Part shown: positions 27,920 to 37,208 of the stretch, in pieces
Numbering within the stretch: position 1 is the stretch's first letter
Layout: the number at the start of each line of letters is the position of its first letter
DNA from: Flavobacterium glycines
Lineage (GTDB): Bacteria > Bacteroidota > Bacteroidia > Flavobacteriales > Flavobacteriaceae
DNA length: 64,000 nucleotides
Assembly (NCBI RefSeq): GCF_900100165.1
Contig: NZ_FNEO01000009.1
Span: forward strand, 25,309-89,308
Reading direction: 5' to 3'
Notes under the pieces: model-generated
Told to the model about the DNA's origin: nothing
The model's database searches: none
What the model saw: only the letters and a program-made list of their open reading frames with translations
Translations under genes and position numbers: made by a program

Positions 27920-27969
27920 ACCGCAAATTCGCAGATTTTAAATAATTATAATTTGTGAATCTGTGGTTA
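27920..27969. repeat. Intergenic imperfect palindrome (ACCGCAAATTCGCAG family)
   Basis: Arms at 27920-27940 and 27950-27969 match about 14 of 19 positions; most mismatches are G-U pairs in RNA. It lies inside the molybdenum-cofactor operon. Confidence 0.65.
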
Positions 27970-27975
27970 TTATTT

Positions 27976-29055
27976 TTAAATAGAAATAGCATTAGTGGCT
28001 ATAACTCCTTCCAATTTTAAAGCGCCACCGGCAATACTTTGTACTTTTGAAAACGAATTATTTATCAAGATTTCGACCGCTCTTTTACTTCTTATTCCCG
28101 ATTGGCAATAAACCAACAGCTTTTTATTCGAATCCAATTCAGATAAATTGTCTTCTAAATCGGAAAGAGGAATTTGGATCGCATTCGGCAAACTTATTTT
28201 AGGAAATTCGTCTTCATTTCTTACATCCAGAAAAAGAACTTCCGGATTGTTTATGCCTTCTAAAGCTTCATTAGCTGTTATTTCTAAAACTGTATTTTCA
28301 ACAACATGGTATTTTTTTTCGAAATCCAATCTGCTAAATAAAGTAGAATTGCTTTTAACCAACTCAAATTTTTGTTGGTCATTCGTAAGCATATTGTAAA
28401 TCAACAATTCGCCTGAAAGCACATTTCCTATTCCAAGAACCATTTTCAACACTTCATTCGCCTGAAACATCCCGATAATTCCCACCGAAATTCCCATTAC
28501 TCCTGCATCAACACAATTTTTACTGTTAGACTTTTCATCTGGAAAAAGACAGCGGTAAGTAGGTCCGTTTTGATAATTAAACACCGAAACCTGCCCTTGG
28601 AATTTATAAATTGAACCGTAAACAAAAGCTTTGTTGGTTACCACACAGGCATCGTTAATTAAATATTTGGTTTGTAAATTATCGGTGGCGTCGACCATAA
28701 TATCATAATACTCGAATAATGCAATAGCATTTTTAGCATTCAGAGTATCGGTAATGGCATTAATTTGTATTGAAGGATTTAAAGACAAAGCCATTTTTTT
28801 AGCTTCCAGAGCTTTTGATTTCCCAATCGCATCATTCCTGTAAATTACCTGACGTTGCAGATTAGTAATTTCGATGGCATCGTCATCAATAATTCCTATT
28901 TCTCCTATTCCGGCTGCTGCCAAATACGGTAAAATTGCCGCACCTAAACCACCAGCACCTATAATTAATACTTTAGCTTGACCTAGTTTTTGCTGACCTT
29001 TTTCGCCAACTTCAGAAAGTATAATTTGTCGATTGTATCGCATCATTTCTACCAA
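27976..29055 (-). CDS. moeB: MoeB/ThiF-type adenylyltransferase with C-terminal rhodanese domain
   Basis: 359 residues. Residues 5-245 are an E1-like MoaD-adenylyltransferase: RYNRQIILSEVGEKGQQKL, the ATP-binding GAGGLGAAILPYLAAAGIG and DATDNLQTKY. Residues about 265-355 are a rhodanese domain with active-site YCQSGIRSK. The fusion activates the C-terminal Gly of MoaD and may deliver sulfur from persulfide. The double CxxC zinc motif of E. coli MoeB is not obvious here. Start codons at 29055, 29046 and 29043 are all possible; conserved sequence begins at RYNRQ. Confidence 0.93.
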   Translation of the reverse strand: MVEMMRYNRQIILSEVGEKGQQKLGQAKVLIIGAGGLGAAILPYLAAAGIGEIGIIDDDAIEITNLQRQVIYRNDAIGKSKALEAKKMALSLNPSIQINAITDTLNAKNAIALFEYYDIMVDATDNLQTKYLINDACVVTNKAFVYGSIYKFQGQVSVFNYQNGPTYRCLFPDEKSNSKNCVDAGVMGISVGIIGMFQANEVLKMVLGIGNVLSGELLIYNMLTNDQQKFELVKSNSTLFSRLDFEKKYHVVENTVLEITANEALEGINNPEVLFLDVRNEDEFPKISLPNAIQIPLSDLEDNLSELDSNKKLLVYCQSGIRSKRAVEILINNSFSKVQSIAGGALKLEGVIATNAISI

Positions 29056-29073
29056 TTAAGAAATAGTTTGTTT

Positions 29074-29310
29074 TTAACCTCCGGCAAAGGGAGGTAATAA
29101 AGCAACAACATCATTGCTTATTAACATATAACTATTTGCGTCTTGCACTATTTTTTGATTAACAGCAACACTATAAGAAAGCGCGCCCAAATCATATTTT
29201 TGTTCTAATTCATCAACTAATTCCTGTAAAGATAAATTAGAAAAAGGAATATCCTCTCCTTGAACCTTTGTTTTTTCGGCTACAGCACCAAAATATTTTA
29301 CACTTAGCAT
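29074..29310 (-). CDS. moaD: Molybdopterin synthase sulfur-carrier subunit MoaD
   Basis: 78 residues, ubiquitin-like fold. It starts MLSVKYFGAVAEKT and ends VVALLPPFAGG with the required C-terminal GlyGly that is adenylated and thiocarboxylated. The start overlaps the SUMT stop codon by one base, showing tight coupling within the operon. Confidence 0.93.
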   Translation of the reverse strand: MLSVKYFGAVAEKTKVQGEDIPFSNLSLQELVDELEQKYDLGALSYSVAVNQKIVQDANSYMLISNDVVALLPPFAGG

Positions 29311-30110
29311 TATTCGGTTACATTTAAATTTTGAAAAATAAATTCATCATCACTATAAGCAGCCTTAGTAAAAACTGACAACTCCGAAGTATGATTTACC
29401 ACCTCTCCAATTACAATAATGGCCGGTGAAGCTAATTTATGTTCAGCTACCAAATCACTAATCGTACTTACTGTTCCAATTACTTTTTTCTGCGTATCCT
29501 TAGTTCCGTTTTGAATGATGGCAACCGGTAAATCATCGGTTCTGTTGTTTTGATAAATAGAAACAATCTCGTTCAATTTATTCATTCCCATCAAAATTAC
29601 CACCGTAGCCGACGATTGCGCCGCCAGACTCACATCAGTAGATAATTTATGTGCTGAAGTTGTTCCTGTAATTACCCAGAAACTTTCCGAAATTCCGCGT
29701 TGTGTTAAACTGATTCCGTTAGAAGCAGGAACACCTAAAGCTGAAGATATTCCCGGTACGATAGCGGTTTGTAAACCATGTTTTTGAGCAAATTCAATTT
29801 CTTCACTTCCTCTTCCAAAAACAAATGGATCTCCACCTTTCAATCGCACCACATGACCGTATTTCTGAGCCATAACCACAATCAAATCATTTATCTGATC
29901 CTGAGTATAAGCATGACAACCAAAACGCTTACCTACAAAAACTATTTCAGTTCCTGCAGCAGCATATTGCAATAAATCCTCATTAACCAGTGCATCATAA
30001 AGCACTACATCCGCATCTCCTATCGCTTTAATGGCTTTGATGGTAATTAATTCCACATCGCCAGGTCCAGCTCCTACAATTGTCAACTTTGGTGTGTTTG
30101 CATTCTTCAT
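29310..30110 (-). CDS. cobA: Uroporphyrinogen-III C-methyltransferase (SUMT)
   Basis: 266 residues. It uses SAM to methylate uroporphyrinogen III at C2 and C7, giving precorrin-2 for siroheme or cobalamin. Motifs are VGAGPGDVELITIKAIKAI near the N-terminus, RLKGGDPFVFGRGSEE, IVPGISSALGVPASNGISLTQRG and VVILMGMNKL. There is no CysG-type dehydrogenase/ferrochelatase fusion. Its place inside the molybdenum operon suggests siroheme is needed together with Moco, as in nitrate plus nitrite reduction. Confidence 0.95.
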   Translation of the reverse strand: MKNANTPKLTIVGAGPGDVELITIKAIKAIGDADVVLYDALVNEDLLQYAAAGTEIVFVGKRFGCHAYTQDQINDLIVVMAQKYGHVVRLKGGDPFVFGRGSEEIEFAQKHGLQTAIVPGISSALGVPASNGISLTQRGISESFWVITGTTSAHKLSTDVSLAAQSSATVVILMGMNKLNEIVSIYQNNRTDDLPVAIIQNGTKDTQKKVIGTVSTISDLVAEHKLASPAIIVIGEVVNHTSELSVFTKAAYSDDEFIFQNLNVTE

Positions 30111-30115
30111 ATTCT

Positions 30116-30697
30116 TCAGTATTTGATATTCAATTCATTTAATTCAGCAAGCGAATTGACATTTCTAAATTGCTTGCTTTTTTCTCCTGCAACTTCAATT
30201 ATCTGATGATTCACTTTATCTAACAAGCGCATCATTTTTAAATCATTCTCATCTATAGCCTTTTTCAAAACCGGAATTATTTTCTTCGAATAAATTCCTA
30301 TCAAAGGGTGAATTTTATTGGCATCTGAAAAAACAGAAACTTCAAAATCCGTTGTATGTTTTGTTATCAATTCCGATAAAATTGCTGTTGAAATTAAAGG
30401 AATATCACAACTTAATATCAAATTAATCTCTGATTGAGAGTGAACCAAAGCCGAATAAATTCCGCCAATAGGTCCTTTATCTAATTCAATATCTTTTATT
30501 TTCGTATAGGACAAATAATCATAATCAGATGTATTGGTCACTAATTGTATTTCATTACTAATCGGCAACGCCGCTTCAATAATATGCTCGATAAAAGCTT
30601 TTCCCTGAAAAAGCACCAGTCCTTTCTCTGATTGCATTCGGCTGCTTTTGCCTCCACAAAGAATCGATACTGTAACTTTTTCCATTTTTTCTTTCAA
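30116..30697 (-). CDS. mobA: Molybdenum cofactor guanylyltransferase MobA
   Basis: 193 residues. The nucleotidyltransferase signature ILCGGKSSRMQSEKGLVLFQGK is near the N-terminus, and KGPIGGIYSAL and LSCDIPLIS complete the GTP/metal site. It converts Mo-molybdopterin to the guanine dinucleotide form needed by bis-MGD nitrate reductases. The start (MKEKMEKV or the inner Met) overlaps the moeA stop by 4 bases. Confidence 0.93.
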   Translation of the reverse strand: MKEKMEKVTVSILCGGKSSRMQSEKGLVLFQGKAFIEHIIEAALPISNEIQLVTNTSDYDYLSYTKIKDIELDKGPIGGIYSALVHSQSEINLILSCDIPLISTAILSELITKHTTDFEVSVFSDANKIHPLIGIYSKKIIPVLKKAIDENDLKMMRLLDKVNHQIIEVAGEKSKQFRNVNSLAELNELNIKY

Positions 30698-31866
30698 TTA
30701 AAAGGCAAAACTACTACTTCCTGATTTGCCATAACATGAGTAATATCATGTGGTATAACAATTAAACCATTTGCAACTGCAAAAGTATTTAACATTGCCG
30801 AGCTTTGACTCTCTAAAACTGTTACTTTTTCATCTCCATACAACGCTTTCAAAAACAAAGTTTTACCTGATGTATTTTTAAAATCTGTACTTATCTTTTT
30901 CTTCATTTCCGGTAAATGTATCGCTTCAAATCCCATCATTTTTTTCAAGGCGGGAAAAGCATATACATAAAAACAAGTCAGTGAGGAAGCCGGATTTCCC
31001 GGTAAAGCAAAGACAATTTTATTTTCTTTTGTTCCAAAAAACAAAGGTTTCCCCGGTTTTTGATTAATCTTATAAAACAACTCAGTCACTCCGTTTTTCA
31101 ACAAGGCCTCTTTAACATAATCATAATCACCAACCGAAATTCCGCCTGAAATTAGCACTACATCAAAATGAGCCAAACAGCTTTCTACCGCTTTAATCGT
31201 TTTTTTCAAACTATCTTTTACTTTAAAAACAGTCGTTTTCTTAATCCCGATTGTTTGTAAAGCCGCTTCTATCATTAGCGAATTACTCTCGTAAATCTTT
31301 CCTTTTGGCAATTTATTTCCGGCAGGCACTAATTCGTTTCCGGTAACCAAAATAGCTACTTTCGGTTTTTGGTACACTTTGATTTTTGTAATTCCCAAAC
31401 AAGCTAAAAAACCAATAGCTGCCGGAGTAATCACCGTATTTACATCAAAAACCAATTCGCCTTTTTTAATTTGTTCGCCTTTTTCACGAACATTAGCACA
31501 AGCCGCGGGCATTTTCTCTATTTGAAGCAAATTGTCCGTTCTTGTTGTATGCTCCTGCATCACCACAGTATCAGTATCATCCGGAACAAAAGCACCTGTA
31601 AAAATGCGAACCGCCTGATTTCTCTGAATTTTCTCGTCCAGAAAATCTCCAGCCTGCGAAGTACTTACCACTTCAAACTGTGTCAAATCGCCGTGTGTAA
31701 AAGCATATCCATCCATCGCCGACTGACGGAAAGGAGGCATATTTATTGGAGAATAAACTGCTTCCGCCAAAACATATCCCAGTGATTTACTCACTTTCAT
31801 TTTTGTGATTGGCATTTTACAGCTGTTCTCAGCTATTATATTTAAAGCTTCGGCTACTTGAATCAT
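30694..31866 (-). CDS. moeA: Molybdopterin molybdenumtransferase MoeA
   Basis: 390 residues, first gene of the molybdenum-cofactor operon. It inserts molybdate into adenylylated molybdopterin. Motifs are PPFRQSAMDGYAF, GDFLDEKIQ, TGNELVPAG, LISGGISVGDYDYV and FALPGNPASS, in the family order. The operon order downstream is mobA, cobA, moaD, moeB, moaE, moaCB, moaA. An FNR-type site lies 24 bases before the start codon. Confidence 0.95.
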   Translation of the reverse strand: MIQVAEALNIIAENSCKMPITKMKVSKSLGYVLAEAVYSPINMPPFRQSAMDGYAFTHGDLTQFEVVSTSQAGDFLDEKIQRNQAVRIFTGAFVPDDTDTVVMQEHTTRTDNLLQIEKMPAACANVREKGEQIKKGELVFDVNTVITPAAIGFLACLGITKIKVYQKPKVAILVTGNELVPAGNKLPKGKIYESNSLMIEAALQTIGIKKTTVFKVKDSLKKTIKAVESCLAHFDVVLISGGISVGDYDYVKEALLKNGVTELFYKINQKPGKPLFFGTKENKIVFALPGNPASSLTCFYVYAFPALKKMMGFEAIHLPEMKKKISTDFKNTSGKTLFLKALYGDEKVTVLESQSSAMLNTFAVANGLIVIPHDITHVMANQEVVVLPFN

Positions 31867-31889
31867 AAAAAAATATTTTTTTTAAAAAC

Positions 31890-31905
31890 TAAGTATAAAT
31901 ACTTA
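31890..31905. promoter_or_regulatory. FNR-type site, molybdenum-cofactor operon
   Basis: TAAGTATAAATACTTA is a member of the TA(A/C)GTA-N4-TAC(T/G)TA set. It lies just downstream of the TATATTTG element, where it would overlap transcription start if that element is used. Its action there could therefore be repression, unlike at fnr and the nitrate reductase gene. Confidence 0.7.
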
Positions 31906-31907
31906 TG

Positions 31908-31915
31908 CAAATATA
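31908..31915 (-). promoter_or_regulatory. -7 promoter element (TATATTTG) before moeA
   Basis: Exact TAnnTTTG match on the minus strand, 42 bases before the moeA start. Confidence 0.55.
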
Positions 31916-32101
31916 CGTAATTTTAGTTTGTATTGTTATAAATTAACGGTTTTAGAAAACGAAATACAATAAAGAGAATTAAAATTCCATTTATTGCGAA
32001 AAAACAAATAATAACTTGTTTTTTGTTACAAATTCTTAAAGTCAACTGCTTTAAGAACAAAGTACATTTAACATTTCACTCCCCAAAACAAGGCTAAAAA
32101 A

Positions 32102-33064
32102 CTATTCAAAAGGTAAAATCAAAGCTGAGGTAATTTGCTCTAAAACCTCAAAAGCCGCTTCGGCCATTTTATTCCCTTTGGTATCTAAAAGCGGATTAAT
32201 TTCGCAAATTTCTACGCAAACAACCTTTCCGGAAGCAATAATTTGGTTAATAATAGCTATCACTTCGTATTGATCAAATCCTTTAGAAACCGGAGTCCCT
32301 GTTCCGTTTGAAATCAAATCACAGTCTAAAGAATCTACATCAAATGAAACATAAATCATATCACAATGAATTAATTGTGCCAATGCTCTTTCTACGCAAT
32401 TCTCTAATCCTTTAAAACGAACTTCCTCCACCCGGAAATTCTTAATTCCAAGTTCAGCTATTTGAATGTCTTCAGCCTCTTCGGTATCACGAACTCCAAA
32501 ATAAATTAAATGTTCATGCTCGAGCTTAGGACCTTCAACACCAATATTTTTTATTTCTTCCCAATGTTGCTGGGTTTCAGGAATCACTTCATTGATTTGG
32601 CATTTCAAATTATCAAATCCCAAAGCAGCAGCTAATGGCATTCCATGGATATTTCCTGAAGGAGAAGTGTATGGAGAATGCAAATCGGCATGCGCATCAA
32701 TCCAAATTACCCCTAAAGTTTTATCAGGATACACCGCTTTGATTCCGCTTATTGTTCCTAATGCCGAAGAATGATCCCCCGATAAAACGATGGGCAAAAA
32801 ATGAGCTTCTAGAGTACGCTTAATAGTATAAGAAACACGAGTACATTGCTCTAAAACAAATTCGATTCGCTTAGCAAACGTATTTCTGTTTTTATCATAA
32901 ATGGTTTCATTATGCGTTTTGACATCTTCAAAAGTAAATTGATTAAAATATTCACTTCCGTGATTGATTGCTGCAACTTCTAATGCATCCACTCCTAAAT
33001 CAGAACCACGAGTTCCACCACCAATATCCGAGCGATTTTTTATTAATTTAATTACCCGATCCAT
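32102..33064 (-). CDS. rocF: Arginase
   Basis: 320 residues of the ureohydrolase family, cleaving arginine to ornithine and urea with a dimanganese centre. Metal ligands are in VLSGDHSSALG, WIDAHADLHSP (HADxH motif) and VSFDVDSLDCDL (DxDxxD). HGMPLAAALG supports arginase over agmatinase or formiminoglutamase. The start is 6 bases after the ornithine aminotransferase stop, so the two form an arginine-degradation operon whose joint products are urea and glutamate semialdehyde. Confidence 0.9.
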   Translation of the reverse strand: MDRVIKLIKNRSDIGGGTRGSDLGVDALEVAAINHGSEYFNQFTFEDVKTHNETIYDKNRNTFAKRIEFVLEQCTRVSYTIKRTLEAHFLPIVLSGDHSSALGTISGIKAVYPDKTLGVIWIDAHADLHSPYTSPSGNIHGMPLAAALGFDNLKCQINEVIPETQQHWEEIKNIGVEGPKLEHEHLIYFGVRDTEEAEDIQIAELGIKNFRVEEVRFKGLENCVERALAQLIHCDMIYVSFDVDSLDCDLISNGTGTPVSKGFDQYEVIAIINQIIASGKVVCVEICEINPLLDTKGNKMAEAAFEVLEQITSALILPFE

Positions 33065-33070
33065 ACCATT

Positions 33071-34321
33071 TTATTTAAAATCGTTTAACGCTTTTTCAAT
33101 AATAGAAAGACAATCCTGAATTTGATTTTCGGTGATAACTAATGGTGGTGCCAGGCGTATTTTGTTTCCATGAGTAGGTTTGGCAAGCAAACCATAATCT
33201 CTGAATTTCAAACAAATATTCCAAGCCAAATCAGACTCTTCGTCACAATCAATTACTATAGCATTCAACAATCCTTTTCCTCTCACTAAAGAAATCAAAG
33301 GATTTCTCGAAGCAATAGCATTCAAGCCGTCTCTTAAAATTTCACCTAAACGCTCAGCATTTTCGGCTAATTTTTCGTCTTTTATCACATCGAGTGCTGC
33401 AATAGCAACAGCTGCCGCCACAGGATTTCCGCCAAAAGTAGAACCATGTTGCCCCGGTTTAATAACATTCATTATCGCATTATTGGCTAAAACAGCCGAA
33501 ACAGGATAAACACCACCCGACAAGGCTTTTCCTAAAATAAGAATATCGGGTTGCACATTTTCATGTTGCACCGCCAATAATTTCCCAGTACGCGCAATTC
33601 CGGTTTGCACCTCATCGGCTATGAACAACACATTGTGTTTTTCACATAATGCTTTGGCTTTTGCTAAATAACCTTCGCTTGGCACATACACTCCTGCTTC
33701 ACCCTGAATAGGTTCTACTAAGAATCCGGCAATATTTTTAGAAGATTCCAAAACCTTTTCCAAAGCATCCAGATTATCGTATTCTATTTTGATAAAACCT
33801 TCGGTAAAAGGACCAAAACTTTTGCGGGCAGTTTCGTCATTGGAAAACGAAATAATGGTAGTCGTTCTTCCGTGGAAATTATTTTCGCAAACGATGATTT
33901 GCGCCTGATTTTCATGAATTTTCTTTACTTCATATGCCCATTTTCTACACAGTTTCAAAGCGGTTTCAACTGCTTCGGCACCGGTATTCATTGGTAATAC
34001 TTTATCAAAACCGAAGTACTTCGTCACATATTCTTCATAAACACCTAATTGGTCATTATAAAAAGCGCGGGAAGTCAGTGCTAATTTTTGTGCCTGTTGT
34101 ACCATTGCCCCAACAATTTTAGGATGACAATGCCCTTGATTCACAGCTGAGTAAGCCGATAGAAAATCATAATATTTTTTCCCATCAACATCCCACACAA
34201 ACACTCCTTCTCCTTTTTCCAAAACTACCGGTAATGGATGGTAATTATGCGCACCATAATTATTTTCTTTATCTATTAATGATTCTGATTTAGGAGAAAG
34301 TATTTGCTGAATTTGTTCCAT
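33071..34321 (-). CDS. rocD: Ornithine aminotransferase
   Basis: 416 residues, PLP enzyme of class III. It converts ornithine and 2-oxoglutarate to glutamate-5-semialdehyde and glutamate. [19 protein letters not shown], the [14 protein letters not shown] glycine-rich PLP phosphate site, [14 protein letters not shown] and the Schiff-base lysine in [16 protein letters not shown] are typical of RocD. It is transcribed before arginase from a promoter with TAATTTTG at 34347-34354. Confidence 0.95.
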   Translation of the reverse strand: MEQIQQILSPKSESLIDKENNYGAHNYHPLPVVLEKGEGVFVWDVDGKKYYDFLSAYSAVNQGHCHPKIVGAMVQQAQKLALTSRAFYNDQLGVYEEYVTKYFGFDKVLPMNTGAEAVETALKLCRKWAYEVKKIHENQAQIIVCENNFHGRTTTIISFSNDETARKSFGPFTEGFIKIEYDNLDALEKVLESSKNIAGFLVEPIQGEAGVYVPSEGYLAKAKALCEKHNVLFIADEVQTGIARTGKLLAVQHENVQPDILILGKALSGGVYPVSAVLANNAIMNVIKPGQHGSTFGGNPVAAAVAIAALDVIKDEKLAENAERLGEILRDGLNAIASRNPLISLVRGKGLLNAIVIDCDEESDLAWNICLKFRDYGLLAKPTHGNKIRLAPPLVITENQIQDCLSIIEKALNDFK

Positions 34322-34346
34322 GATAATTGTATTGTTAGACTTAATA

Positions 34347-34354
34347 CAAAATTA
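34347..34354 (-). promoter_or_regulatory. -7 promoter element (TAATTTTG) of rocD
   Basis: TAnnTTTG match on the minus strand, 25 bases before the rocD start. A TACGTA word overlaps it, but the full FNR-type site is not present. Confidence 0.55.
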
Positions 34355-34537
34355 CGTATATTTTATTGCCTGTCAAAACCTCAACACAAGAGTTCTATCA
34401 TCAATAAAAGAAGACAATCGTACTATTTTCAGTTGAAAAAAAAGCTTTGCCAAGTACCTTTTTTTTATATCCTTTTTATTGAATTAATTTTCAGATATTT
34501 GTAAATACACCTTATACAACACACAAGCTTTAACTAC

Positions 34538-35554
34538 ATGAAAAAAACAATACTTCTTTTAACATTTAGTTGTTTAGCCTCCTGCCAGGGCACAAAAGAT
34601 ATCCCTACAAAAAACATAATCAACCCTGTAAAATATACTAACTCCATTACTGCTGAAGAGTTAAAAACCCATCTTTACATTGTAGCGAGCGATTCTATGG
34701 AAGGAAGAGAAACAGGTTCTGCAGGTCAAAAAAAAGCCGGAAAATATCTTATTAGCCAATATCAAAAAAACAAAATTCCTTTCCCTAAAGGAGCTCAAAA
34801 TTATTATCAGCATATCCCGGCTGCTTTTTTAAATGCCATAAAAAATGAAAATTTACCTGATTCTGAAAACATTTGGGCATTTATTGAAGGCTCTGAAAAA
34901 CCCAATGAAATCATCGTTATTTCGGCTCATTACGACCATATAGGCGTTAAAAACAATGCCATTTTTTATGGTGCTGATGACGACGGTTCCGGAACAGTAG
35001 CTTTACTGGAAATTGCTCAGGCTTTTCAATTGGCCAAAAAAGAAGGAAAAGGTCCGAAACGTTCTATTTTATTTCTACATGTTACCGGTGAAGAACACGG
35101 TTTACATGGTTCACGTTATTATACCGAAAACCCTTTATTTCCTATAAAAAATACGGTTGCCGATATCAATATTGATATGATAGGACGCCGAGATGAAGCA
35201 CATACCAAGTCTAATAATTACGTTTATTTAATTGGAGCGGACAGGCTTTCCAGTGAGTTGGATAAAATTTGTAAAACAGTGAACGAAAATTACGTTCACT
35301 TAGATTTAGATTATAAATACAATGCACTAAATGATCCTAATAATTTCTATCGCCGTTCTGACCATTATAATTTTGCGGCTCTTGGAATTCCGTCCGTTTT
35401 TATATTTAACGGCACACATGCTGATTATCACCGTAAAACCGATACTCCGGATAAAATTGAATACGATGCTTTGGCAAAAAGAGCCCAACTGGCTTTCAAT
35501 ATTGCCTGGGAATTAGCCAATAGAGAAAACAGAATTGTTGTTGATAAAAAATAA
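34538..35554 (+). CDS. M28-family zinc metallopeptidase, lipoprotein
   Basis: 338 residues. The lipoprotein signal MKKTILLLTFSCLASCQG puts the lipidated Cys at 16, so an outer-membrane-anchored enzyme is expected. The M28 metal and catalytic residues are visible: H in VISAHYDHIG, D in YGADDDGSGT, EE in TGEEHGLHG, D in NIDMIGRRD and H in GTHADYHRKTDTPDKI. It is likely an aminopeptidase acting on peptides outside the inner membrane. It is divergent from rocD. A long nested palindrome follows the stop. Confidence 0.92.
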   Translation: MKKTILLLTFSCLASCQGTKDIPTKNIINPVKYTNSITAEELKTHLYIVASDSMEGRETGSAGQKKAGKYLISQYQKNKIPFPKGAQNYYQHIPAAFLNAIKNENLPDSENIWAFIEGSEKPNEIIVISAHYDHIGVKNNAIFYGADDDGSGTVALLEIAQAFQLAKKEGKGPKRSILFLHVTGEEHGLHGSRYYTENPLFPIKNTVADINIDMIGRRDEAHTKSNNYVYLIGADRLSSELDKICKTVNENYVHLDLDYKYNALNDPNNFYRRSDHYNFAALGIPSVFIFNGTHADYHRKTDTPDKIEYDALAKRAQLAFNIAWELANRENRIVVDKK

Positions 35555-35567
35555 GACGTTATGTTTC

Positions 35568-35698
35568 CACACGAATTACACTAATTAACACGAAATGCTT
35601 TTTAGTTATAATTACACGAATCTGCCAAAGGCAGAAAAAATTTGTGTAATTAAAGTTTGACTGCATTCAACTTTGTGTTAATTAGTGAAATCTGTGTG
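35568..35698. repeat. Nested intergenic palindrome (CACGAATTACACTAATTAACACG family)
   Basis: Outer arms 35568-35594 and 35672-35698 are near-complementary. Inside are ATTACACGAA (35611-35620) against TTTGTGTAAT (35641-35650), and at the core TCTGCC-AAA-GGCAGA (35621-35635). Three nested stems would fold in RNA. It is followed by a GTGAACTTTGTGAAAAACTT tract (35721 on) related to the copy at 45526-45649. Confidence 0.75.
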
Positions 35699-35791
35699 TA
35701 ACATTTTTTATTTAAAACTTTGTGAACTTTGTGAAAAACTTAGCGAACTTTGCGGTTAAAATTATTACGTTACATTGACACTACATAAAAA

Positions 35792-36439
35792 ATGAAATTT
35801 AAAGCCGTATTATTTGACCTTGACGGAACTCTGGTTAACTCACTTATAGACATCGCCGATTCAATAAACAAGGTTCTTCAGGAACGGAACTTTCCTACTC
35901 ATAGTTATGAAGTAATTAATGACTTTATAGGCAGCGGACTTAGAAATTTGGTTACCAAAGCACTCCCAGAAAACCACAAAGACGAAGCAACTATCGAAAG
36001 TACTTTTCAGGCTATGATGGCCGCTTACCGCGAAAATTGCACCAATAAAACATCAGCTTACGATGGCATTATGGAGCTTTTGGACAAATTAAAATCTCAA
36101 AATATTAAGCTGGCTATTTTATCCAATAAAGCCGACGAATTGACAAAGAAAATTGGACTATCCTTATTTCCGGACTATTTCGAAATCGTAATGGGTTTAA
36201 AAAGTGAGGCAACAAAGAAACCAAATCCATCAGCTGCAATTGATATCAGTAACGAATTCGGAATTTCTCCCGAAGAATTTCTCTATGTAGGCGATTCGGG
36301 TATTGATATGCAAACAGCAAAAAACGCCAATATGTATGCCGTAGGAGTACTTTGGGGCTACAGACCAAAAGAAGAACTGCTGACTGAAGGCGCTCAAGCC
36401 ATAATCAGTCATCCGTTAGAGTTAATTGCACTTTTATAA
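35792..36439 (+). CDS. gph: HAD-family phosphatase, phosphoglycolate-phosphatase-like
   Basis: 215 residues. HAD motif I is VLFDLDGTLVNSL (nucleophile Asp near residue 9), motif II LAILSNKADEL, motif III Lys in KKPNPSAA and motif IV YVGDSGIDMQTAKNA. The helical cap between residues 15 and 80 is of type C1. It removes phosphate from 2-phosphoglycolate or a similar small substrate in the cytoplasm; the exact substrate is not certain. It is followed by a second HAD gene on the same strand. Confidence 0.88.
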   Translation: MKFKAVLFDLDGTLVNSLIDIADSINKVLQERNFPTHSYEVINDFIGSGLRNLVTKALPENHKDEATIESTFQAMMAAYRENCTNKTSAYDGIMELLDKLKSQNIKLAILSNKADELTKKIGLSLFPDYFEIVMGLKSEATKKPNPSAAIDISNEFGISPEEFLYVGDSGIDMQTAKNANMYAVGVLWGYRPKEELLTEGAQAIISHPLELIALL

Positions 36440-36554
36440 TTAGAATACCAATTTAAAATCATGAAATCGCCATTAACAAAAAGTTTGCGTAAGCAAACAC
36501 CAATAAATAAAAAGGCGATAACTATATGACCGCTAAAAAATAAATTTCACATAT

Positions 36555-37190
36555 ATGAAATACAAATGCATCATTTTTGACTGCGATGGCGTACTGGTGG
36601 ACAGCGAGGCAATCTCTATTGGTACCTTAGTGGATATGGCAGCATCACACGGAGCAATCATTGATGAAAACTTTGCGCATCAACACTTTTTAGGAAAATC
36701 ATTGGAATTTTGTTTTGATTATATTGCCGATTTAGCCAATAAACAGTTACCTGATGATTTTGAAGAAGATTTCAGAGCCCGAACTTTCGAAGCTTTTCAA
36801 AAAGAATTACAGCCTATAAAAGGAATCCATGAATTGTTAGCCAATATTAAAGTTCCTATTGCGGTTGCTTCAAATGGTCCTGCTGATAAAATAAAACTCA
36901 ATTTAACAACCACTAAACTGATTGATAAATTTAACGGAAATATTTTTAGTGCTTACGATATCAACAGCTGGAAACCCAATCCCGAATTGTATTTGCATGC
37001 TGCCAAAACCATGGGATTTGAAGTAGAAGACTGTGTTATTATCGAAGACAGTCCTGCAGGTGTTCAGGCAGCTTTAGCAGGAGGTTTTGATGTTTTTGGT
37101 TTTACCAATCACGTTAATTTTGATGTTTTACAGCAAATGAACATTCCTTTATTTGATGATATGGCACAACTTCATTTACTTTTGCAATAA
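36555..37190 (+). CDS. HAD-IA family phosphatase, beta-phosphoglucomutase-like
   Basis: 211 residues. Motif I is IIFDCDGVLVDSE, motif II VAVASNGPADK, motif III SWKPNPELYLHA and motif IV CVIIEDSPAGVQAALAGG. The DCDGVLVDSE form is typical of the YieH/GS1 group of sugar-phosphate phosphatases. It shares no close identity with the preceding HAD protein. It is separated from the next gene by 18 bases, so a small operon is likely. Confidence 0.88.
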   Translation: MKYKCIIFDCDGVLVDSEAISIGTLVDMAASHGAIIDENFAHQHFLGKSLEFCFDYIADLANKQLPDDFEEDFRARTFEAFQKELQPIKGIHELLANIKVPIAVASNGPADKIKLNLTTTKLIDKFNGNIFSAYDINSWKPNPELYLHAAKTMGFEVEDCVIIEDSPAGVQAALAGGFDVFGFTNHVNFDVLQQMNIPLFDDMAQLHLLLQ

Positions 37191-37208
37191 CTTATTGACA
37201 GCAAAAAT

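Noticed and set aside
34351..34366. FNR-type site at the rocD promoter (TACGTATATTTTATT)
   Set aside because: Only one half-site fits; the other departs at several positions.
36461..36529. Tiny ORF of 22 codons (MKSPLTKSLRKQ) between the two HAD genes
   Set aside because: It consists of a palindromic gap (GTTTGC/GCAAAC and ATCGCC/GGCGAT), and no family match or ribosome site supports translation.
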